The notes beneath the pieces were generated by a model. It searched no databases. It was not told the origin of the DNA and was given only the letters and a program-made list of their open reading frames with translations. Shown here piece by piece: positions 1-13,000 of a stretch of DNA of 64,000 bases. Made by a program: the position numbers and the translations under genes. Source of the stretch: Balanoglossus misakiensis (taxonomy: Eukaryota; Hemichordata); NCBI GenBank assembly GCA_040954595.2, contig CM082586.2, positions 7,502,001-7,566,000 of the forward strand. Direction: 5' to 3'. The first letter of the stretch is position 1; every line of letters begins with the position of its first letter.

Positions 1-17
1 ATCAATTGTGAGCTTAC

Positions 18-3000
18 CCATGCATTTGCCCAAGGGAAAAACATGGCCAGAGAGAACAAGCCAAGAAGTGGTCCACCAACCATACCAAATATACTCAGAG
101 CAGCCTGGAAACAAAAAGTCCATTATTAATAATTGATTGACCTTTGTAAAAAATATGAACCGAAAAAGAAAGACACAACATTCTTTATTATTTTGGAAGA
201 CATTATATTTGCACCCAAGTGGATATAGTGTTTCAGTCCTCAAATGCTCATGCTCGTTGAAACGACCGCTACTCACATATCGTCCGTAATTTGGCGATTC
301 TTATATATGTTTCTATATGATCATATTCAAATTAAAAGTTCTGGTGCTTATTCTGTTTAATTCTGAAATTTATCATAAAGATTCTACAAGATTATGACAT
401 ACATGTATTTGACATGTGTGATGACGACATACCTGCAAAACGTCACCCATCATCGATGATATCCATGCCATGAACACACACACCAAACCGAAGATGAGAG
501 CTGAAAATAACATAGACATGTATTTATTGGATCATTGGCGATTAATTCAAATTTGCTGTGAAAATGGTGGCTTTGAATAGGGGTCGGTGGACGATTAACA
601 ACATCTGTTATTTTGTTGTTGTTTTTCTCTCGTGTGAGAGATTATTCCGGTTTACCTGCTCACACAACCTCAAATTTACTCAACGCCCGCTTGTACCGTT
701 TATCCCTTATATACACACTATATTGTCTGCCCGCAAACACCACAAAATATAAAACGTGCTTGGTTATCCGTGGATCGAATCACTTCGTCCACATTGCCCA
801 AGATACTATCTCTACGCGCTTTGTGACAAAGCTCGGTATGTGAATAGTACGCCCTCTACAAAGCAAAGCAGACGCGAGGCCTACACCCCCACTTCCTCCA
901 TGTCTAGGTCACCTATACTCCTATTCCAGTATACTTACCGAGACCCTTAGTATACAAAGTGTACCGAGACTCGTCCATGTTTTTCCACAACGGGCGGAGG
1001 ATATCTTCACCGGTGACGGCGGCCAGAGAGTTCAAACCTGACGATACGGTACTGAAAAAAAAATGTTCCGTGTACATTTTTGAATCGGGGGGAAAAACAT
1101 TTTGCTACCACAACAGCGCCCTCAGACCGAACCCCTGTCAGACAAAGTTCGGATATCCGTATCTTCAAGTTGTAATGAAGCACCAATCTACGACATAGTC
1201 AACCAGATATATGTGAAAATATGAGTCTTGTATAAAGAAGATCTGAAATGTTTTAGACTGAAAAAGGGGTGAACGTTTTTCAACTGTGAAAAAATCTGGT
1301 GTACCCGGCCATATCTCCACGATACCATGTCAATGGTGCTCGACTGAAAGCTGGTATAAAGACCACAACAATGAGCTATGTTGTCTGAAAGCAAATCAAG
1401 GTGCACTGAGCAAAAGTCACTAACCTGAGGGCTCCACTAAACATACAAGATACAAAGAGGCCAGGTAGTCCTGGTAAAAAGCTGAGGATATCCATCACAA
1501 AGTACGGCATTAACTGCAAAAAATAAACAAAATATACAGTCTGGTGTTAACAGTGTTATAGGTCAACATGGAGTGTTCGTAATGCCATAACAAATTCAGT
1601 ACGGCTCTCTGTATGCGTAGCATTCTCTTGCTTCGAGTAATTCCCTCCGTCCGTTGATTATAATTCCAATCTGACTGTCTGTGGGATGAAATATAGACTA
1701 CTACATACGGGATATTTAATCTGTAATATTTAGAAATATATATCGGTGTACACTATTACGAAATTGATGACGATATGTTCAGAGTCAACAGCACTTTATG
1801 TTTCAAGCTATCTTACGCTACATTTTTGTTTCTCTCGGATTTTGAATTATTTTGTGTAGCATATGTCTGCCGGAACTTGAACTACAAGTCACATAACCAC
1901 GCCAGTTGCACCATACACCCTTTTAATTAATCTAGCGCCCTCACGCAGCCATCGTGAGATTGAACTCAAAGCGAGATCAATGGGGAAACGCCGTCAATGT
2001 GATTGGCCAACTTTTTACCCATTGGCCTCGCTTTGAGTTCAAATTCACGACGGCTGTGTGAGGGCGCTAGACTTACAAAACGGGTGTATTAGAGTAAGTG
2101 ACAGACGGCTTTGCCGTACAACGTTTACCTGATCGCTTGCTTGGACGTATCCAGCGTCGAAAGGATCGCAGTCATGGTACGAGGCATACATGACCAGACC
2201 GCTGCAGGCCGCCAGGGCGAGGATTAACAACAAACCAGGGATATTCAAGTAAATAGCGCTGCAAAAATGAAGGAAAAAATAACTTGTTATTGGTTTCTGA
2301 GCTGGTTATAGTAAAAGGACTCAATGCCTACAATTCATTGAATATGCAAATGAATTAACTGCCACACCGCATCTATTTGAACGTCGATATTTTCTATTCC
2401 TTTCTGAAGTGACGATCATCTTAATATAGAGCATAATTGCCCCAAGACTATGATTTATGTGGAAAAGACAATTATCAGATCATAACCTCTATCATTCTAT
2501 ATTCAAATTTATTATGAAATTTCTTCTTATATTTTTTTTTCATTTGTGACTGAAACAATTCTGTAAACGGACCGACTGGCGCACACATAATAAGTGGCGT
2601 CACTGGACAGGTCCTTTTTGTGCCCTCTGAACCAAGGATCTAAAATTACACAGAAGTTAGCTTGCACCATTGTCCAGCGCTCTTTCACATTACTTTCTCG
2701 TCAAAGAAACTGCGTCGTTTGTTAAACGTGACCCAACTGCCAGCATACACGACTACATTTTTTCTGAATTCAGTCTTGTGTGGTAGGTAGTTTAAATAAA
2801 GGCTTCTACAACAAGCTCGTTGAGTCTGTAATAAATCTTCTTCGTGACGACAACTATGTCAGTTCATGTATTTATCATGTCACCCACTCACCAGAAGTAG
2901 GATACCGGCCGATGTAACTTTAGAGACTTTGCCTATAACTGTCTTGACACATTGACACAAAATAGTGCGGTTGCCTTGGGTACTAGCCACTGCAGACATG

Positions 3001-3980
3001 TGGTCTCGTGATTGGGGGGGGGGTGTTGGATGTTTGGCGAGAGAACTGGAGAGTGTTCGGAGGAATGTGTCAATGGCCGAGTGTGAAAAAAATGGCTCTG
3101 CACTATTGCAGAAAAGGGTTTGCTTCTAGGTTGGCTACACGTTTAGGCCTACTGTGATAAGATCGACCACATGGCCTCTTAGAAAATAGGTCTCTGTCTG
3201 GGATTCAATCAACTATGTCGAGCACATGTCGACTATAGGGTGCTTGCAGGAGCTATCACCTGTCCGGGTCGGCGAGCGGCCATTTGTAACTTGAGCAAAG
3301 CTGTTGCTGTCAATCTTTGGTTATGAATGAGGTCATGTTGACATTGGATGTTTACACGTAGTGTGAGTACTTTATATTTTATAGAAATATGTATTAACTT
3401 TGCTTTAAAGTATTCACTTTTAGAGAAAGCTGATAGGCTGAAACACTTAGCACATGATAGCGGGGGCAATATCACGATACGTGGCCATCATCCGCTTGCA
3501 CTAGCCTCGGCAGGCGAAGATGGATTCGTGGCCTGCACGAATGGTGGTGCTCTCTGACTATGAGAGCCATCAGTCGCGCAGAGTACAATATGCAAATCAC
3601 AAATAAACTCAGGCTGACGAGGTATATTATCACCATGATTCCACGCACATCATGTTTCCATAACGACTACGGATTTTACTCACATTCGTGCATCCCGCTG
3701 CGTGCGACACGTCATATAGCGCTGCACTTGTGATTGGTTGATGCCGTAGATGGCCAACCACGTGAAGAGTCCTCCAACACAGATGGTCCAGAAGGTGTGT
3801 CGAACGGTTGGATCAAAACTGAAACTGTATACAACAAAACGAGAATGTTCGCTGTTAAAATAAGTAGTTTTGATGTTTTATGCAAAATAAAACCCAACCC
3901 AGTTTCAGTCATGCAATTGGATAAAAGTTAACTCCAATAAAAAGTGTCTTGAGCATAGATGCATAGAGAAAAAAATCGCG

Positions 3981-4027
<47 letters not shown>

Positions 4028-7000
4028 ACACACACACACACGCAGGCAGACAGACAGACATACGATTTCTCTACTCCTAAAGCCATATACATGTATATCG
4101 TGTACAAATGACATCTAAATTATTTTCCAGCTCATCCATTACTTACTTGTCAAATTCAATTCTCCCGCCTTCCTGACAGATTTCCATGACCCTCCCCCAG
4201 CCACCGACGTTGATGGAGCCTTGGATGATGACAGCCAAAAAGCCGGCGATCATTACTATTAGTTGAAACACGTCCGTCCACAACACTGCTTTCATACCGC
4301 CCTAGAGGGGGGGGGGGGGGGGGGGGGGGGAGAAAGTACCCACATTTAAAATCACTAGCCGTACAAGATGCCTCTGTTATTTACCTATCACACAATCAGC
4401 TGTTGAAACCGAGTGATATTTGCATGCTACCGATAGGCACAATGTCTTTAATATGTTTCATCTTTACCAAAATATAAACATTGACGTCGTTCAGTGGTGA
4501 CTATTACGGTAATGCCTTTTGAAATTTCGTACCCGTTTATAATCATGTAGGCTTGCAAAATGATATATCTTGCGCAGGACTATAGGGTTAAATTGTTACT
4601 GTAGCGTGGATAAAATTGCGCGGTTTTCGTGGAAAACTTTCAGCCACGAACATAAATACTTGCCTACAATAAAACGACGACAATAGCTAGTACCCGGAAG
4701 TGAAGTAAACCGTGACGTCATGCTGTTTTACAATGTATTGAAATAATCAAAATGTCGTTCAGTTGCACATTATTTTTGCCACGAATAAGACAGCATACTT
4801 ACGATAGTTGTGTAGAAAGTGCACACAAGTCCGCAAGTCAACACAGAACCCCATAGTGAAAAGCCAGTTACTGAAGTAGAAAATTCAAGAAAAATTGGGC
4901 AATTAAAGTAAAATGTCCCTCGAAAATAAAACTTTTTCTCATATTTTGCTCAATACAACTTTAGATTATTCTCTCGTAAGATTTACAAGTACATGTAATA
5001 TTTATACAAATAAAACTTTGTTACAAACAAGGTGGGGGACACAAATGTATAGGCAGCTTAAATTTAGCATTCATGAACTTTTTGTTTCCTGTATATGCGT
5101 GTATTGCCAACACTCTATATACCTGTAGCATTTTGAGAAATGATGCAAAAATACTCAATAATTATGAAAAATAATCAAAAGTCGATGTGCGTTAAACATG
5201 CAGCTGTGATAACTTGAACTTGTCCGTGGCACCCAAATTAACATAAACAAGACACTCGACATTCTTGCAATAAGAGAACCTGTGATTTACAACATCTGGC
5301 GAAGTTCAGTTACGTCACTTTTCATTCGACGTAAGACTTATTCCGCGTGTTAAAATTCAACTCTGTATATGAATGTGTGCCTGGCAGGGCAAACTTATTT
5401 CCAAATCCTAAATTCATGAACAAATGATGACGTCATACCTGCATTCAGCGCCAACGACGGGGCATAGATGGCGATGCCCATGTACAGCGTCTGCAGAGCA
5501 AAGCATCATGGTATGTGTGAATATTGCAAGATGGCACGCCAGGACGTTCTACGATATTTTTTCTATCATGTTTCAAATACTGTTGAATCACTCTACATTA
5601 TGATCAAACACAATATTAATGACTCTTCTAAAATAGCTGTGCTCTTTTTAAAGACGTGGTAAAACCGAAGAAGTGTTAAAATCACGAAAATAAAATTAAC
5701 CAAAACAGTAGCATTTTTCTCTGTTAGGTTGGACCCTTTTCTTACAATTTGGGAAGCCAAGATGTGGTCATGTAGCAAATCATATATTGAATACATAAAA
5801 TGTTACAAAACACGAACACACAAAAACACGAATAATTTAAATTTGGTTAATTAAAAAACTTACCGTTTGGCATATGAAGGTAATGCATGCTAAAATACGG
5901 ATAGCCCTGCTCTTGAATCGGATTTCCAAATACTACAGAAGAAACAAACATCAAAATACTGCACATGAAACTAGCGTTACAATTAAATGACAATCCGACA
6001 GAATCAAAGTGATACAGTTGAATAAGATTATACAAATCAATGTTAACGTTTGATGGCATAATGTATGGTTATTGGCAATAATATGTCAGGGAACTGTTAG
6101 TGGACACCTGTATATACCGGAAACTTGTATGTAGTGGCCTTCACTTGTCACAGTCCCTGTGCAATTTACATGTGCATTAATTTACCTGTCTATACAGGCC
6201 ACCTGTCTATAAAGGCGGATTTAGCAAAGTTCATTGACTGTCCGCTATACACAGGTTTTCCTTTTGCACATGCATTGCATTGTGCATTACTAGTATCCAA
6301 CACGACATTGTCTCACACAGAAAGTGATTAATGTGAGTAATTTTGTCCATGTAAACATATCAGATGACGTAAGAACTTTCTTTCAACCTGCATGTCTGAA
6401 ATGTCACATTCTTCTAACACTATACTTAATCGATAAAACTTATGATGAAATGTCACCAAATAAAATCTGATATCACAAATCCGGTTTTTCTTTAAAAGTG
6501 CTTTGTTGGAATAATGTAAACACGATTACTCCCCCCAACACACTTTTAGCGTATTTTAATCAATAAAGTACTTCAATCTTCTCCTTATCCTTAGCCGACG
6601 AACGAACGAACGACACCATTTTTAATTTTGTTATTAAGTATTTAATAACACAAGTATACATAATCTCAAAGATAAAAGGACACATTTGGGTTTTAAATGA
6701 TGGTATACTGCACTTTTAGGTTGGCTGCCTGTTAACCTGCAGAAGGGGGTCATTGCATGTTTTGCGGCGGGGAATCTAGCCTCAAGCAAATCGCGTTACC
6801 AGAAATAAAGGTAAGTGTAACTCGGAGCATAACAGTTTGTACGGTGTTTTAAGGGGCGCCAACGAAATGAACCATTTTAGACCAATAAAGTAGATGTTAT
6901 AAATGAGAAGAGTTGATAAAGTAGTCGATGAGACGCTTGCGCACCGCTGGATACCTCATCTGGATTTCATCATTGCGCACTCTCCAACTCATGAAAAACG

Positions 7001-10000
7001 ATCGCCTTGAATCAGAGACTGCAGAGTAAGAGGCACTGCTATATATAACATTCAGGTCATCGAGTTGGGATTGAGTGCGGCGATCCCTCCTTCGGTTACA
7101 CCAATAAATATCATGCCCTAGATAAGGCCAATGCAAGAATTTCCACCTCATGGGTTTCGCGGCGTGATCATATGTAAAGTGGTGTGTATACATTCAACTG
7201 ATCGCAACAGATGCCATTTCAACTTTAAGTCGCCATTTTGAAGATGAAGATTCTGCCATTTGGTGGGCGCATTCTCATTTTGGCTAAGCCTCCAAATTAC
7301 TGTTATGTGACTCAGTCTGGAGTGTTGTCACTTATTGTTTGAGTAACGGGCGTGTGATATTTAACTGCAGTATCTTAATAGAACACTTAAACGATCTAAC
7401 CAATCAAGCTTCTGGCATCGGTGACATTTGTGACTGCATTAAACAAACTGACATGTGGTGAATGCCACGCATGGGGCACGGGTTGCTTACTATTTTCGGT
7501 GGGGCATGGTTTACTTACTATTTTCGAACCACCCCTTACATAGGTCCCTATGTCTTTCTTTCACTAATTTCACTTTTCCTATGTATAGTTGGTAGTCACT
7601 AGCTGTACAATAACTCAGGCAGTTGCGAGAGGTACACACTATAAGCTGGGCTGGTTACTGGACAAATTTGGAAAGTTTAAAAAGATCAAGTTATGGAGCT
7701 GGGTCAACACATTCTACATTTCTTTGGGCAGGCCGCCGAATAACCTATATTTCAGTCTGTCTTCTACAGCTTGGACAAAGTGCGCATGCTCAAGTCATTA
7801 TTCATACGGAGTTCTTCTGTCCACCTACAGTAGTAGGAAACGTGAGGGGAATTCAAACTTCTAGAACAATGCGTTGCGACAAAAGACTGCTTCAATCATT
7901 AACCTCGTAAGTACACAAGAACAACGGCTTCATTGAGACGTTTCGGTCAACATCGGTCAGTGCAGCTTTCAGTCGCTGCAGGGAGTGTCATTTTTACGAA
8001 CCAGCCAACTCCTATAGCAAGGGTCACATTTTAGAAAGAATAACAGCTTTTCAGTTCAACCCAGTGAAAGAATCGTCTATTGGGCGTTGTGCCTTAGACT
8101 CAAGAGAAGATTTCCACCGCCACAGATAGATGCCAACGAAAATTGCACAATATAAATGTTGAATTCAAAACTACAACACAATAGTAGAAAAGAAAACGGA
8201 CTAGCTCCGATGTCTACAAAACTCACAGGTGCAGAGAAATCGGATTATAGTATTTCCAAAGTTAGATGTCAGTAAAAGAACATTATTGTTAGTTGTCGAT
8301 ACCTCCAGTTTTCTTTTCACGCCAATGCATCATGGGAATACCATGTTGCTGGCCGCCTTTACATGTTACTCTTTTATTTGGCGGCAACCAATCAACAGAT
8401 GACGTCACGATTGTCGTATCTCTGCCACCATATTTGGAAGATTTCTATACGGGACTGTATCTCTTTTTCTTTCAACATAAATGCTGTGTTCTTTTACATT
8501 TCACAAGTTACTATTACAAACTGTAGTTGTAAGTTGCGTCGTTTCGAAGCAAAAGAATTAAGTTTCGCTTTTTATCACTTTGGTCATTGCTTTAAATGCC
8601 ATGCTTGGAGTAACCTTGCGTCGTTCCTGTATCGTCTCCTTGTGTAAGGTTAACGATGTTGTGATAAAAACGATTCTAGGGACGTGGTTCAGATTGTGTG
8701 GCTTCCTTTGTCGCTTCCTTGTTACAAGTGCCATTACGTCAAACATATATCGTTTACAACATGACTCGCGGTGTTTACGTTTACGAATAAGCGCGTAGGT
8801 TTTGTCCTTTGTATACATGCAATTCTGACGCAAACTTTAGCCTTGTTTATGCCGCGGTGCGCCTAAAGAGGGGCGCCAGGAAACGCCTTTTGTGCCCCGG
8901 TCAACGAACGCACGTTGTTGACCTGCCCAGCTTTCTCGTCACCACTGACCGAAGTGGCTATAAAGCTTGGCGTCTTCCTTGTTTACGGGTGCTACTGTGT
9001 CAGGCACTGTGTCATATGTGTTGAGCGTAGATCTAGGTCGATCAACAGTCTGCAGGGGTCACAAAGTGGAGAAAACACAGCTGTTCGGTCAAATTCACAT
9101 CTCAGGCAAATCTTTGAGCTGCAGAGAAGATGACTTGCGCCCAAAATAAATGAAAAATAAATCTATCTTTCTTTCTTTCTTTCTTTCTGTCTTTCTCTTC
9201 TCTCTCTTTTTCTTTCTTTCTCTCTCTCTCCTCTCCATCTCTTTCTCTCTCTCTCAAAAAAAAACAAAAACAAAAACGTATCGATAATTTTTTGCAGCAT
9301 AATAAACTTCAACAGTGCTTCCGCATTTCTTCGTAGTTAGAATTGTCGCGTTATCACTACGGTTACATGTAAGCGGTCATTAAGAATCCTTGCAATGTAC
9401 TTTAAGTTAAGAAATTCGGTTTTCAAGAAGAAGGAGATCCATTATGGGTTCTTTTCGGGCTTTGACATTTTTCTTGAGACGAAATTCTTGGAAGCGAATA
9501 TACCCCCCCCCCCCTCCTCAACATACACACATCCTTTCATAAATTTGTGGCGCGGCCACATTTATCCTGTTGGTGACCTTCAGGGTGACCTTGCCAATAA
9601 GGCGAGGGGAAAGAGTTTTTTGTTCAAACAAAAGTCAGATAAACATCTTAAAAATTAAACTATGTTGAACAAGTCACCCCTTTCAATCAACACTCGACAC
9701 CAGTTCATGACACGTATAGCTGCGCACTGTTGACATTTCTGGACATGAAGTTGACAGATGCCGTTTGAAACACGATATGCAAAATACTTCCACGTAAGAT
9801 TTTTTTATAGCGCATTAACTATTTGTAGGGCTTCTTGTTTGAGAACTGGGACATGAAAGTTTGTCGAACAAACAATCTTAGACCTGACCTGATTATGTCA
9901 GAACGATGTATACGCCGAAAGGGGGGGGGGGGGCAGACAGGGACAGTTGGACAGGGAAATACATCGAGACCGACAGACAAGCAGACATACAGTCAGATGG

Positions 10001-13000
10001 GCAGGGAGGTACATTGAGACAGACACAGATGGAGAAACAGACTGATACTGATAAATAAACAGACATGGAGGAGGGAGGGGAGGGTGGACAGGGGAAAGTA
10101 ATTTGCTCCCCGCCGCTGATTTACGCCACGCGATAGCATAACCTAAAACGAAGGAAACCGAAGGAAACCGAAGGACACTGATTTTTCCATATTTTAGTGC
10201 GAAGGACACGGTTTTCTGTATGCTAGAGGCCGAAGGACTGGTTTAGCTTCGAATTAAACGCCGAAGGACGGGTGTAGCTCCGTAATTTTGGCCGAAGGAA
10301 AGCGAAGGACGCTGATTTATCCGTATTTTAGTGCGAAGGACGTGGTTTTCTCTATGCTGGGGGCCGAAGGACTGGTTTAGTTCGGTAATTAAAGCTTAAG
10401 GACGGGTGTAGCTCCGTAATTTCGGCCGAAGGAAACCGAAGGACACTGATTTTTCCATATTTTAGTGCGAAGGACACGGTTTTCTGTATGCTAGAGGCCG
10501 AAGGACTGGTTTAGCTTCGAATTAAACGCCGAAGGACGGGTGTAGCTCCGTAATTTTGGCCGAAGGAAAGCGAAGGACGCTGATTTATCCGTATTTTAGT
10601 GCGAAGGACGTGGTTTTCTCTATGCTGGGGGCCGAAGGACTGGTTTAGTTCGGTAATTAAAGCTTAAGGACGGGTGTAGCTCCGTAATTTCGGCCGAAGG
10701 AAACCGAAGGACACTGATTTTTCCATATTTTAGTGCGAAGGACACGGTTTTCTGTATGCTAGAGGCCGAAGGACTGGTTTAGCTTCGAATTAAACGCCGA
10801 AGGACGGGTGTAGCTCCGTAATTTTGGCCGAAGGAAAGCGAAGGACGCTGACTTATCCGTATTTTAGTGCGAAGGACGTGGTTTTCTCTATGCTGGGGGC
10901 CGAAGGACTGGTTTAGTTCGGTAATTAAAGCTTAAGGACGGGTGTAGCTCCGTAATTTCGGCCGAAGGAAACCGAAGGACACTGATTTTTCCATATTTTA
11001 GTGCGAAGGACACGGTTTTCTGTATGCTAGAGGCCGAAGGACGAGTGTAGCTCAGTAATTTAGGGCGAAGGAAACCGAAGGACAGTCATATTTCCATTTT
11101 TTAGGGCGAAGGAAAAGGAAGGACAGTCATATTTCCATATTTTAGGGCGAAGGACACGATTCTCTCACGATTATCAGAGACTTGGCGTCAGCTAGTACAC
11201 GTCTGACCAGAGTTACTGATATCAATGTCGAGATCTTAAGTAGAGTGTCATGTTTACACGAAACAAAACTAAACAAACATACCTCATAGAAATGCTATCA
11301 CTAATTCTACGTAACAATACTTTTGAATTAAACAACAAATTCTACAAGCAAACATGCAGTTGTACCGTGGGCTCAAATGCTTCACCGGGAATAGCCGACA
11401 TTACGTTCCATGAACTGGAAATGAAAAACAACTGACAAAAAACGATCTCAACACAAGATCACACTATTGATATCCTAATTCCGAGATACAGAGAGATGGA
11501 TACTAATGTCCTTCTCCCTAAAATATGGAGAATCACTGTCCTTCGCTTTCCTGAGTTAGGTGCGGAATTGTGTCTTATCATGCTCTTTTTACGTCCATGG
11601 TCTTATTGAAGGGGCATTTCTAAACTACATGTATTGTCTAAGGAAGCTAATTTAGCTAATAATGATAAACACGGCTTTTTTCAAGATAATTATCACTTTC
11701 TAAATATCGTTCTAAACTTTCTAAACTAGCAGCAGTTTAGAAAGTTGGACTACTTGGGCGTTTACAAATGTACGGCGTACACTTTGGAAGTAGGCTTGGA
11801 ATGAAGAGAGAGACGGGATGGCCAGTACTTCGGTGGGAAGTCAAATGTGATCTTTGTTTTATTTTAACAGTATATATAGTCGAAGTTCTAACTCTGACAT
11901 TTTACAACACCTCATAATGGTAGAACAATGGTGTTAAGACATTGATTAACCTGAGACTTCAGTCGTTGCACAGAACAATGGTGTCATACAAACGAAGCTC
12001 ATATCTCAATAAACTGAGAGGAGTTTTGAGATAAGGCTTGATTTGGGCAATAAACGATTCCCAACATTCTCCCGTCCGCAAATATTGAAATTGAAATGCA
12101 CCAATTGAAATCATACATGAAAATTCCGCAAATATTGGAATGGAAATACAGCACTTATATCGTCGGCAGAAAATTTTAGTCGGGGGGGGGGGCTTTCTAA
12201 ACTGTGGCTAATTTATAAATTTAGAACGATATTTAGAAAGCGATAATTATCGTAGTGATAATTATCCTTAAAACTTAGATAGTTTAGAACTATTTAGCTA
12301 CAGCTAATTTAGCTTTCTACACTTGTAGCTAAACTTTCTAAAAACGATAAAACACAATTCCGCACCTTACTGGCTTCCCTTCGCCCTAAAATATGGAGAT
12401 ATGAGCGTCCTTCGCTTTCCTTCGGCCTAAATTACGGAGCTACACCCGTCCTTCGGCGTTTAATTCGAAGCTAAACCAGTCCTTCGGCCACCAGCATACA
12501 GAAAACCACGTCCTTCGCACTAAAATAGGGATAAATCAGCGTCCTTCGGTTTCCTTCGCCCTAAATTACTGAGCTACACTTGTCCTTCGGCCTCTAGCAT
12601 ACAGAAAACCTCGTCCTTCGGCCGAAAATAGGGATAAATCAGCGTCCTTCGGTTTCCTTCGCCCTAAATTACTGAGCTACACCTGTCCTTCGTCCACCAG
12701 CATACAGAAAACCACGTCCTTCGCACTAAAATAGGGATAAATCAGCGTCCTTCGGTTTCCTTCGCCCTAAATTACTGAGCTACACTTGTCCTTCGGCCTC
12801 TAGCATACAGAAAACCTCGTCCTTCGGCCGAAAATAGGGATAAATCAGCGTCCTTCGGTTTCCTTCGCCCTAAATTACTGAGCTACACCTGTCCTTCGTC
12901 CACCAGCATACAGAAAACCACGTCCTTCGCACTAAAATACGGATAAATCAGTGTCCTTCGCTTTCCTTCGGCAAAAATTACGGAGCTACACCCGTCCTTC

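Noticed and set aside
6897-7193. 98-codon minus-strand frame in transporter intron 1
   Set aside because: No family resemblance and no matching splice phase with the flanking SLC5 exons; the true exon 2 is at 5864-5932.
9898-10209. 103-codon minus-strand frame rich in SVSP/CLPPPP
   Set aside because: It reads a CAGACAGA-like simple repeat and a poly-G run, and extends into the foldback element.
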